Of a stretch of 64,000 nt of DNA, positions 38,561 through 50,552 are shown in pieces (within the stretch, counting starts at the first letter, position 1; each line of letters opens with the position of its first letter). Source of the DNA: Toxotes chatareus (taxonomy: Eukaryota > Chordata > Actinopteri > Toxotidae). The notes beneath the pieces were generated by a model. That model searched no databases, was not told the DNA's origin, and worked only from the letters and a program-made list of their open reading frames with translations. The position numbers and the translations under genes were made by a program. The stretch covers positions 19,288,001-19,352,000 of the forward strand of contig CM028889.1 of assembly GCA_016801885.1 (NCBI GenBank), read 5' to 3'.

Positions 38561-41500
38561 TCTCTGGTTCTGCTGCATCGAATTTGATTCTCTTTTAATG
38601 TCCATCCTGAGTCTGACAGTGTTACAGGATTGCAATGCTGAATCGGTTGAGACTTCAGCAGAGATTATGCTTAAAAACAAACTGGATGCTTTTTATGTTC
38701 CCATTCGTTTTTCAAATCATATTATGACACATGATCTTGTGGAGAGCTATTTGACAAAGACTTTTCTAAAACACTCTTTCTGTTTAGACTGTTAATGCCC
38801 CATGTACTGCATTTTTCTGTGGCCCACAGAGTTGATGCTCTGCAGACCTCCTTCTCTCCCCTGCAGGTCAAGGTGCTGCTCCGGGATTCAGTTCTGCTGA
38901 AAAATAAAAAGAATGTTGTCTCAGCTTTGTTTTCTCTCAGTTGTCTAAGGAAGCTCTTGGTGGACCCACCTGTGGTGGTCTCAGGTCTGGACCCTTGCAG
39001 ATCAACATATAGAAGTGCTTCTGCACATGAATGTACCATCAAATGCAAACATGCAACACAAACATACGACTCTGCCTCAGCTCCCCTGCTGCTGCGTCTC
39101 ACATTCATGTGCACTGCCACTGATTCAGAAGATGCAAACCAAGCAAAGTCAGGAAACACAGCAGAAGATCTTGCTGACAACCTGCTGTGTGATATGATGT
39201 GAATTCCATTGTGTTTTCAGAGGTGTGGCTCTGGCTCAAACCAACAGACATCAGATTACCTACTACATGTTCACATGATCAAGAAAGGAGAGAGGAATTT
39301 GTTTGGAAAATAAGAAAATACTGCTAAGTTCATTATAGCCTGTGAGGCTAATAGCCAGTTAAGATACATAAGACCCAAATGTCAGATCCAGCTTTAGATT
39401 GACAACTCGACTGCTCAAAAGTGAACTAATAACTAAACCTAAATGTATAAACATATAAAGATTCTGCAGTCCGCAAACTCTGTCTGGTTTTAACATACCC
39501 AAACAATTTTATCCATTTATAGTTAATTCTATTAGAAAACTGTGCAGAAAGGAAATGATCTTTTTTTTTCATTCCATACAGTGGTAATGAAACCACTCTA
39601 TGGGACGATTTAATGTAAAAACATAACATCACTACTAAATCAACAAGCTACAATTTCCAAAAGGACAAAATATTTCACCCAACAGTTAAAACAGATCAAG
39701 AGCAGCACACAACTACATTACATCCCTTGCAAGTTAAACCTGAGGTTATCTCTCAAAATGATTCACCAAAACATCTGTGCAACACATTTGCAGCTGCAAA
39801 ACTGAGCTTGTGTTTCTGTGTAATAGATGTAGAAGTAGATATCAAGGAGGAAATAAGGAGGATGGAGACACAACAGACACGAAGGACACTTCCATTTGGT
39901 AACTTCTCAGGACAGACATCAGAGAAAACAAACATTTTCCAAAGTCCAGGATTCTGGGTAAATGATGTTGCACAGCATGGGGGTAACGCAGAGGATCAGT
40001 GGTGTGTGTGTTTGAATGCATTCCTTCTACTTTGACCTCAGTGTGAATGTGTGAACCAGTGTTTGCATACACATTTTTCTGCCTGTAAGTGTGTGTGTGT
40101 GTGTACGCGTGCGTGTGTCAGGCGTGGTGTCTGTGACCTTCTCCACCTCAGACCCTGTGTGCTCATCTACCCACCAGTCCTGGTCATGTTGATTTAAGCT
40201 GTTCGTCCTACATCTGGTGGACTATTTGTATTTAAGAAGCGGTCAGTTGGGGCAAGAGGAGAAAAAGGGCAAACCAGCTGCAGGGACTCTGTTACATGTC
40301 CTGATCTTATCCCCCAGCATGCTCTCGCCCACAATTCATGTCCTATGTGCCTTTTTTTCAGATTTTTTGTCACATTTAGAGTGTGGACGACTGTCACCCT
40401 CAATCATCACAGTCGCTTGTAATATTGTAATTGCTTTTTAAGCTGATTCCGAACCTGTTTCAGCCTCTATTCATGATCATATGACACCCTCTAGTGGAAA
40501 ATAAGAAAATAGCAAAGGAAAATGAGGAGGATTTTAGACTCAGGGGTCAGATGTTTTGCCAAAAAATATATTCTATATAATAACAACATTTTATTGAGTG
40601 TAACTTTGTTCACACCACTGGGTGCCAGATGAGAAAATACATTAAAAAAAAACACATTAGAAGTATACATGTATTGATTTAACATATTTCACAGCCAGTA
40701 AAGGAATTGTGCCCGGGGAACACAATGTTGGAACAAGGAAACGACATTTTTAAGCTCACCAATAATTATTATTGTATTATGTAATGATAGAAGCCATTAT
40801 AAAGTACTGCATCATGTTGTTTCTTTGTTCTTGGATAATTCAGTTTTCATTTGTGAACACAAAACTTTCACTTTGAGGACATTATCATGCTTGAATGCCC
40901 ATGCACTACGTGATGTTCTTTGTACTTCCCCACGAATTTATACATATGTGTCACCCATAACACTAACGATGCATCATCCGCAGAGTCCTGGAGAAGGAAA
41001 GTATCTTTTGAAAGAGAGGAACTTCACTTCTAGAAGAGGAACTTGGAGCCAGTTATAGATAAGACTCACTGAAGTCAGGGTTTATTTCTTTTCTTAAATG
41101 TTGAAGAGGGAACTATATCTGGACCTCATGACGTATGAGTGTAAAGTACAGAGGTCAAAAGTGGCATCCTACAGTTTTAAAAGTGTGTGTGTGTGTATAT
41201 ATATATATGAATGAACTGGATGGACAGTTGAGCTAGATGTTGTGTTATTCTGCATATCAGATGAAACACTAAAATGTGCTGAGGTACTGTGTGTAGAGAC
41301 AAAGTGGCTGGACTCCAACCAGTTGTCCCAGACCACCCCCCTGGGTTTGCTCTTGCAGCCACTAGCTTCTCACCTCAATTTCTTTAGGCTGGAGGTCTGC
41401 AAGCCATGTGCAATAAATCCATTTTTATTGGACAGTAAGTAACACTCCCTCTGCCATTTGGATAAGTATCAAGGCACCAGAACAGCAGTCTGATTGCACA

Positions 41501-41835
41501 TAGATACATTCTGGAATACTTCAAGTGGTTATAGGGTGATAATAGTAGTCAGTTTCTGGAGATGTAGCAACACTGAGTATAAAGGGCAAGGTTCAGTGCA
41601 TGACCCAAGAATATTTAATAATCAATCTATATCCTACATCTTTTTAACAAAGTATAATAGGAAGCTCTAACAGAAGGGTCGAAATTCTAATACTTGCTTC
41701 AGTGCATCACACCAACTTGTATGCTTTTTGTGATTTTTTTTTTTGTGCTTAATGTGAGGCTCTAAAATTGATTTTTGGAATATGAGTCAAGGAGCGTTTG
41801 TTTCAGTAGCACCACTGCAAAAAGATGAAAAAGAT
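38561..41835. other. Intergenic stretch 3' of safb
   Basis: Open frames on both strands at 38.6-39.2 kb and 39.7-40.0 kb have no recognisable motif and no convincing splice context. A GT/AT simple repeat lies at 41183-41209. No gene called. Confidence 0.45.
41183..41209. repeat. (GT)n(AT)n simple repeat
   Basis: Seven or so GT units run straight into six AT units. Confidence 0.85.
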
Positions 41836-41841
41836 TTTATT
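41836..41841 (-). terminator. Candidate polyadenylation signal of safb
   Basis: AATAAA on the - strand about 880 bases after the safb stop at 42720; the interval is AT-rich and ORF-free. Other hexamers exist, so this is a guess. Confidence 0.35.
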
Positions 41842-42719
41842 GTTGTCTGCAATTTCACCCTGTGAATTTTACCACTGAGCTCCACTAGACCACTGAGCCA
41901 AGCATGGCATTAAAATAAACTAAACAACACTGTCAACAGAAGGAACAGAAAACAAACAAAACAAAATCACACATATATGCAAAAAAATAATAATAATTAA
42001 ACATTTTATGTTACAGAGAACTTTAGGCTGAAACATCATACATTAAATTTTAGATTTCATCACAGATCTGTGCAGACATACACACAGCAATCACACAAAT
42101 CAAATACTATATACAAATAAAAAGACACACTGTTTGAGATATAAAGAAAAAAAAAGTCTAACAAGCCTGGATGATCAGAATGTGACATTTAATTTAAAAA
42201 CCTTTTCTTCAGAGGGAAAATTTTTAACCAGCCATCCATTTTAAAAGAATAATATCAAAAAGGAGATTCAAGCTCTGAACAAGTTATTTGCAACAAAATG
42301 CTTTAACAAGAATGAAAAACTTCCAAAATGTTTCAGACACAAACTGGGATACAGAAAGGAGACTGGTGAGCATAGGTCCATCAACCTAGGTGTCTATAAA
42401 ACATCTGAATTTACAACACAGAGCTGGGACGTGATTCCACCAGAGGCCAAACAGTAAACACAAGGCAGTCTTGTAAGCAGACAGTCGTGTTAAAACAAGG
42501 TAGGTTGGACTGGATGATAAAGGCAGGAGATCACTACATCACAAAATAAAATGGAGAAGCAACACAAAAAAATAAAGGTCTTGATCAAAAATGGATTGGA
42601 ATTGTGTCCAAAAAAAAAATTCTGATTTAAAAAAAAATGTACAAAAACAAGACGGCCATATCCTTCATGACATGACCTCCTGAAACAGTCCCACTATTCA
42701 CTATTCGATTAGACAGACA

Positions 42720-45700
42720 TCAGTAGCGTCGACCGAAAGCTCCACCCTGAAGCCCACCACCCTGCATCAGCTGGTTCTGTCTGTTGAGAGCTCCAGAGAG
42801 GGACTGCGATGTCCCTGTGTTCATGTAGCCTCCACGGCTGGTTAGAAAAGACAGACACACGATAATCGACACTGTTCAAACAAGCAGTGCTGGATGCTGT
42901 TGTGAGCTTGAGTTAGTCTTAAAAGGAATAACAACAACAATGACATTTAAATACAGCTGATATTCACTGCTCACCCTGCCATTCCTCCTCGTGCCATGTG
43001 GCTCTGGCCTGGGATAGCACCATCTCTATCTGGAATTGAAAAGCAAAATATCAGCCATACAGACCATGACCACAGTAGCTAAAGCTCTAGGCAGCCTTTA
43101 AGCGGGATAGCAACTATACACCAGTTTCCATCGGCCCGCTTCTATGTATACCCCATCTGCCACTCCAGTCCTCAGAAGGCAAAACTACTGTACTTTAAAA
43201 TGTAAATCATGGAATCACAAAATCAGTAAGTGTAACCAACACAATACAGGACAGGTATTCATACTTTGCCATGTTCTGTCTCCTTCCATCTTCCGCCCGG
43301 ACTCCCAGTCTCGCCCTCCTTCCCTAAAAAACACACAAAAATAATTTGTACATTTTCCCCTCCTTCAGTAAAAATATCCGTGCTGGACTCAAAGCTTTTA
43401 TAACTGGAACCAAACAAGCTCAGTGTGACGTTCACCTCGGGTTGATCCGCTTGTCATAGCCTCCACTCCAGGGTTCTCGGCCGTCTCTGCCGTGTCTGTC
43501 TGACCTGTCTGAGAAGTGCTGTACAGAGACGAGACCGTTAAAACTCTCTCATACACACCCTCCAGTGCAGCAGACACAAATTTAAGATTCATGTTTTACT
43601 GTTCTTTAGGGTACTGGGGCTCCATTGATCTTTATGCCAGCCACACACCAAGTCAATGACCCTGCAGTCGTGGGAGGAGGATCCACATCTCTTACCTGAC
43701 CGTCTCTGTCTGCACCCATGCCACGAGCGTTGTCCCGCCTGTCCATCATCATGTCATCTTGGTAACGGCTCCGGTCTCTGTGGTCAAAGTCCTGATAACG
43801 TTCCTGTCGACCGAAGTCTGAACGGCCATAACGGTCATCCATGGCCATGCGCTTATCAGGCCAATCATCTTTCCTACGAAAACAAAAAGAAAGATTTTCC
43901 ATTTATTATTGATGAGATTGTGAAATGATGCTTTAGCAAATCTATTCACAAATCATCCTGTGCAGTGTCCCCACACCATGTCAGTTATCATTTACCTGCC
44001 ATCCATGTCATAAGGCCTCTTAAGGTGGCGTCGCTCCTGTTCATAACGTAACTGATCCTGCTGCCGCCTCAGCTCCTCACGCTCCCTGAGGATCCTTTCC
44101 TGCTCCCGTCGCCTCTCGTACTCTATACGCAGCCTTTCACGCTCCAGGAACTGTCGCTCCATACGGTCTGCGTCGAGGCGCTGTTTCTCAGCCTGGGGAT
44201 GAAACCATTCATCAGGACTATCAAGAGATATCACGTTAGTTTTTTTAAATATAAAATAAAGTAGATAAGGGACAATGAGAAATTTGACAAATGGCTCTAC
44301 TAAAGCAAGAGAAGCTAGCTGTATTTCCATTCATATTTTAATTGGAAACAGTGTTATGTATTCAACACACTAAGATTTGCACCAGAGAAAGTGTGCAGGA
44401 AATGTGGGTAAGAGCAGCAATGCAATGAGAGAAAGAGAAGTCCCCAGCAAGAAATATTATTTAATATGAAGTACCTCCAGCCAGTGTCTCTTCCGGATCA
44501 AGTGTTTCCTCTCCTCTCTCTCCCTGAACAGACGGATTCGCTCACGCTCACGGTCTGGCCGGTTATCACGGTCACGGTCACTAAAAGAAGAGGGCAAAGA
44601 TTAATCAGCACCACCGTTAAAAAAAAAAAAAAAACCAACAACAACAACAAAAAAAACCCAAAGATATTTCACATGATCCTTCACAAGATAATAAGCTAAA
44701 GATGCAGAAGATCTTCATTAACTCTATGTTGTATTAAACCTTATTAGAGTAGGCTGTGATTATTGTGTCTCGCCCCTTTGAATGATCCTTACGTGTATCT
44801 GCGTCTTTCGACCTCTCTGATCTCCCTCTCTCTTTGTCTCTGCCTCTCCCTCTCTCTCTGCTCCTTGATCTGGTCAAATGACAGGATGTCTTTCTTCTCT
44901 TTACTCGATGACTTGCGGTCTCGACTCTTTGTGCTCTGGAGAAGAGGAGAAGAAGAGAAGGAAAGAGAGGATAGAAAAAAGCAGATTACAAAACGATTAC
45001 ACACTGTTATGTATTGTATTTTAGAAGACTCAAGCCGATGTTCTCCACACATGGCTGCTGTAGTAACTCAAGTACACCAGTTAGGGGTATATGTTCACTT
45101 ACTCGCTCCTTGCTTTTGGTTTTGACGCTGATAACAGGCTCTCCCTTGGACTTGTCCATAACTACAGTCCTCTCATTTTGCCCTGTGAAGGACAAATGGT
45201 TGATATTGTCAAGAATACCCAAATAGAAAGTACATTTTTTGAGTGGTAACTTTTTCTAGTGCTAACTTGATATATACAAGCGGGGATTGATCTAACTTTT
45301 CTCACCTTTGCCATCTTTTCCTTCTCCCTCAGATTTCTCATCCTTTCCGTCAGACCTACAAAATATATTAGTAGTGTGAGTTCTATTAAACATTTTAAAC
45401 AACAATTCAGTGACTGGATTACTTTTCTCCCTATAGTTGACAGCTCATCCACTCTTGAGCCATAAAGCTCAGGACCTCATAACTGCTGAGGTTATAGGTT
45501 ACCACTGGGTCATGCCATGCTAAAAATGTACGCACCCATGATATTTAAAGACACTCTGTGTTAAAATATCAGGCTGCTATGTCATTTTTAGTATCTTTAC
45601 TCGAACACGAGGCAGCTTGTAAGCGATCTTACTTGGAGTCAGAGGAGTGTCTCCTCTCACTGCCAGACTTCTTGGTGTCATTCTTGTCTGCTGGCTTCTT

Positions 45701-48700
45701 TCCCGCTGGCTCATTTTTAGCCTACAGTGTTTAAAACAGGAACATGTTTACTCACAAGAGCTGAATGAACAGATTAAGTTTTGCACACTGATCATACCAA
45801 ACGATGAAAATGGCAGATAATTCCTCTTTTGCAGGTATCAGATTGCTTGGAAAAACTGTGTTCTGATATGTTATTTGTTCTAAACGTAACGAAACTAAAA
45901 ACTGAAAATCTAGCAACAGCTGTGTTTGCCATGTGCTATGGATACAGCTCCCACAGAGATTATATTCAATAACTGAGTTCAACCTATACATGCTAAGATT
46001 CACTCAGATCCATGAGGTGTTCCTCTGGGAGGGACCTTAGTTATTAAAGGACCACTAAAAGCAAAAGCCTTCCCTCAACACTCACCCGCTCGACTGAGAT
46101 CATCCTGCCATGCAACTCAGTCCTGTGAAGGTGGCTGATGCACTTGGTGGCCTCCTCTGTGGAAGACATGGTGACAAAACCGTAGCAGCGAGCCCCTGGG
46201 CTTTTAGCATTGGTAACCACCTTAGCTCCAACAACCTACATAAAATGAAGAGATGGGGGAGGAGAACCAAGGACCAAGAAGTAGAGGTGAGCAGGGAATG
46301 GGGTAAAATAATATATGAAAGGACCCATTTTAAATAAAATATAAAGAATTCTGGGCGTAAATTCTCAGCCTGGTGACAATGGTGAAAAATAATTTGCATA
46401 GACTAGACCTTGCCGTATTTGCTGAACAGGGTCTTCAGATCAGTCGCTCTGGTAGTGGAAGAGAGACCGCTGACCCACAGATTCCTGCTACTGCTTGCTG
46501 CAGCACCACTTCCAGCGGCTACACATATACACAGCAAATTAATGAACATACCTCTGTTGAATGTGAAAGACGAGGGCACGAGCAAAAAAAAAGGGTTCAT
46601 TCACTCACCCTTTTCATCTTTTGACTCGATCTTTCCATCTTTTTCCTCAGAGCTAAAGACAAAGGAAAAAAAGGCATAAATATACAGCAATAAGGACACC
46701 TGGGATCTCCTCACATTAACGCATTTATTTATGTGTTTTATGGTTTCATAAAAAAAGGAGACAGTGATCAGCCCATCATGTACCATAGTGCCGTGCTTTA
46801 ACAGTGAATAAATGGGACTACACCCTATGAAAATCCCAACACGTTACTCGTTAATGGGTAATAAGGTGGTAATAGGTGAGTGTAAAGAACAACAAATGAA
46901 AACGGACAAATGCACAGAACGTTTTTACCTCCAAAAGAGCATCCAAATTGTTCTAGCACAAAGGAGCCAATGCAACAGAGATAGCCATTTTGGTTTCTAG
47001 TAGACAGAAAGCAACAAACCTCTTTTTCTGATCATCGCCCTCTACAGAAGAGGACTCTTTCACTGTCGAGGCTGAATCCACAGCAGCTTTCTCTTCTGTC
47101 TTCTCATCCTCCTCACCCTTCTTAGACCCCATTTCTGAATCAACGGTTTCACCCACAGCACCCTGTTCGCTTACACTAACAGCCTGCGAGCTTTTGTTTT
47201 CAGTGTCAACTGTCTCTTCTGGGACATTCTGTGAGTCCCCAACCTCTTTGGTGTCAGTCTCCATAAAATCCCTGTTGCTCTCCACATCTCCAGAGGTGGC
47301 TTTGTTGGACTTAGCACCAGTGTTGGACACACTGTCTTCCCCTCTGGCGGTGGCAGCTTGCTCTTCTTCAGGGCTCGTCTCGTGGCTCTGGTGATCTTCT
47401 TTAAGTGGCTCAGATAAACAAGACCCGGCTACTTTGTCATTTTCTACGGATTTAACAGGAATAGAATGGCACAGAGTTTAATCACTTCGGAAACACAGCA
47501 ATGGTTAACGAGGAACTGGCAAGGCCTGGATTAGGAACGTCATGACCACTGGCCTGTGCTCTTAGAACTATGTATTAAAACGATGAAGTAGACCCTAATG
47601 AGAGACTGGAAGAGAACCCAAAGGCTGGAGGACAACCAAGCAACTAGTGCAACTAACACTTTGGCTCAATTCTCAAGTTGAACCACTTCACTCTGTTCAC
47701 CTGATCCAAAGCAGACAAAGAGTTCGGTGCTAAAGAGCACAGTGTAGAAGCAGAGGTTCATTTCAGTCCATCTTCTTTCAGCCTTTGACTTTCCACGTGT
47801 CCATTTGTATTGACCAGAACTTCAGCTCAAGTCCAGCATGTTCACATCCAGCTGATCACTGAGTCAGTGTCCTTAAAAACATGTAATAGCCAATGAGTCT
47901 TGATGGATCTTCTTAGTCTTCGTCTTCATGTGGCAACCTAGAAACACTGCAATCACCTGCAACAGCTCAAACCTCCCTCACCATGAAATTTAATTGCTGT
48001 CAGTGTGCATCAAATTGTTAACCACTGTCATTTTACAACTTCAAGAACATCATTGGTAACTTGACCAATATTTACTGGTGAAATTATTAAATATGGATAA
48101 CAAACTTTCAGCACAAAGCCAGCAATTTCCTTTGGGCTTCCAGTCTCTCTTCCTAAACAAAGTGTTTGCATTCCAAGCTCAACACTGTAAAAAGATACCT
48201 CCACCTTTTTATCAACCATTTTCTACAGTACCTGTTTCTTCTTTCACGTCGTCTGCATCTGGATGCTGAGCCTAAAACAAACAAAAAAAAAGATAACGTT
48301 ATGAAACTAACGCTATTTTTTCCCCATAGCATCACAAGCATGCATGACAAATATTTGTGAAAGAACATACCATACTGACTGATGAGCATGTCATATATTC
48401 ATCCTTATCTAGGAGGTCAGACTCATCCATCTGTTAAAATATACACAAGGACAACAGCATTAAAAATGCCAAGATGAAGAATAAAAATTAGTAGACAAGT
48501 TTCTAGTCTGGTCTCACCTCTAGAGCTCTTTCTTCATCTTCTGACTCGAAGGCTTGGTTGTCATGTTCTTCATTCATCAATGCATCATCTTCTCCGTGGA
48601 AATTCTCTGTTTCATCCTCATCGTCCTCAGCTGGTATGCCATTGTCGTTCTCTGTCTCGTCCAGCACGTTCATGTCAAGGATGTCCATTTCCTGCATGTT

Positions 48701-49929
48701 TTCGTGATCATCCTGCAGATCCTCCTGACAAACAAAAGAGGGATTTGTTAAAAAACTGTAACAACAATATAAAAATAAGAGCCAGAGCCAATTAACTCTG
48801 TATTTGATAAGGATAACTACCAACATTTTACAGCACTACATTTGTAAAAAATGAAATGAATCTTTAAAGGAGCTTACATGCCCATCACGGGAGTCCTCCT
48901 CAATAGTGCTGTCCTCTGGTTCGTCATTCTCTTGCCTGGTATCTACGGAAAGCAAACTAATGAGTGTGTACCAACCACAAACAACTACACTGTATTCAAA
49001 TGAATTATTATGCTTGTAAATGTCTCCTTGTATCCATAACAAGGTAAAACACATATCTTTTACAAGTTCTCATCTATAGGTTTTTTTGAATGCAGTCTGG
49101 AAAAAAGTAAGCTTCAAGCCCAGATTAAGAGGTTACTGTAACAGTAAATAAGACGAATGTGACTGGTGCAAGTCAGATGAGAGTATCTCGAATACTGACA
49201 TATTTTCTATTATTTCTGAATATAACGTGCAAAGGCATGAAGTGCTACAAGACCAAGTACCATGTGTCATTTGGCAAGCAGAGGACTGCCGTCTTGTTTC
49301 GTTTGGACAGCTGCTAATGAGACAAGACCATGTGTCACATTGTGTAGGCATTTGTAGTGTAGGCTGAGGCACATTTGTGCAGCTCGTGCAGACGTTACCT
49401 CTTGCAGCCCGTTTAGATGTAACGTTGGATTTCTTTGGTGCTGAATCCGGAGTCACAATAATCTCATCAGGATTTCCACCCTCCTCCTCGATTGCCTGTT
49501 TATGGAGAGTAGACTCACTAATGAATAATTTGATAAACTGTACAAATAATGAGGAGTTGAAAATAAAGCAGTGAATATGTATAAAGCGCCACGAAAATTA
49601 AAGCATGTTTAGCGCAAACATTAGCTAACAGTTAGCGTTAGCACACAGTTCAGGTCTATGCGGCCCAGAAGCTAACGTAGCTTTAATCTGACAGGGTATA
49701 TTCGCAAAACCAGAAAAATGTGGGCTTATGTGGTAACTCTGTGCATAGCCGTTAAGCCGGAGAGCAGTCAGAAGACCTTTTTCAGACGCTCCGACAGCAC
49801 GCTCTTTACGCCCGTGGTATCCAGGTTTCGTTTCTTCAGCTCGGCCTTCAGATCGATCACTCTCAGCTCCGACAGTTTGCGAACTTCTGCCCCTTCCGGA
49901 ACGTCCACGTCCGCTGATGGATCAGCCAT
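42720..49929 (-). CDS. safb: Scaffold attachment factor B (SAFB)
   Basis: Nuclear matrix protein binding DNA through a SAP domain and RNA through an RRM; roles in transcription and splicing. 835 residues, 21 coding exons: 49929-49777, 49495-49399, 48942-48878, 48724-48518, 48430-48371, 48271-48232, 47443-47020, 46652-46609, 46518-46409, 46235-46086, 45721-45633, 45355-45306, 45182-45103, 44935-44793, 44580-44475, 44192-43996, 43873-43696, 43518-43436, 43323-43265, 43029-42975, 42837-42720. SAP domain at residues 15-52 (LSELRVIDLKAELKKRNLD). A long acidic region follows, then one RRM at about 375-452 (NLWVSGLSSTTRATDLK; GARCYGFVTM). Next come ERTVVMDKSKGEPVISVKT, a long Arg/Glu helix (about 570-690) and a Gly/Arg-rich tail ending GGAFGRRY. 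STTRATDLK and the tail favour SAFB over the related SLTM. Exon 9 uses an unusual GTCTAG donor. Confidence 0.95.
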
Positions 49930-50090
49930 CGTTTTGTCCTTGAAAATATTTCTTCAGCTTGAAATAACCCCTTTCGTGCACTTTATTTACCAATGCAGCC
50001 TCTACGAATGGAATTAGCTAGTTTACAAAACTGTTGCAAAATGGAGGCCGCGGCGAGTCAGTGACGTCAGAGCGCAGGCGCAGTAAAGTT
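49930..50090 (-). promoter_or_regulatory. safb promoter with CRE and NRF1 motifs
   Basis: Just upstream of the safb start are a full palindromic CRE, TGACGTCA (50062-50069), and a perfect NRF1-type site, GCGCAGGCGCA (50072-50082), three bases apart in CG-rich sequence. Both motifs are typical of TATA-less housekeeping promoters. The gap to the malt1 stop is only about 620 bases. Confidence 0.7.
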
Positions 50091-50290
50091 GCAGAGCAGA
50101 GATGAGCGCAGTGGAAACTGAATTCAATTGGAAACGGTTGTAAAATACACGACACACTCACATTAATTCAGAAAAACAATAAACATCTACTGTCAGAGAT
50201 GACAACGAACTGTTTTTTTTCTCTTGTACAAATGCACGTAAGAAAGCTAAAAAAAAAAGCTGAAGACACAACGGTTCATAGTTAAAATGT

Positions 50291-50366
50291 TTTATTTCTT
50301 CCGTCTTACAGAGAGACTACGCGTCAAACTTGATCTGCCTTGTAATGTGTTATATTTATTTATTTA
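50291..50366 (-). terminator. Candidate polyadenylation signals of malt1
   Basis: On the - strand an AATAAATAAATAAATA run lies at about 50353-50366 and another AATAAA at 50291-50296, some 190-260 bases after the malt1 stop. The space left before the safb promoter makes a short 3' UTR likely. Confidence 0.5.
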
Positions 50367-50552
50367 TTCTTATAAAAATGTTCATATAATATTACAAAAA
50401 CTGAATGCATCGTTAAAACAAAGATAAATGAACCACATATCTACTGAACTGGAAACTTTCCAGGCTTTCCCCCCATCTTTTGGCCTTTTTTAAAGCATAC
50501 AGGTATACTCTGACTTATCAGCATGTCATGGTCAAATCAGGTTTCATGGTGA

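Noticed and set aside
38795..39202. Overlapping ORFs of 135 and 152 codons on opposite strands
   Set aside because: No motif, no splice context, and both strands open together; treated as chance.
39727..40035. 102-codon + strand ORF
   Set aside because: No recognisable domain, no promoter or polyadenylation signal tied to it.
42720..49929. Calling the SAP-RRM gene SLTM, which also lies near ADAM10 in mammals
   Set aside because: The RRM (STTRATDLK, SKYGKVVGAK) and the Gly/Arg tail fit SAFB better.
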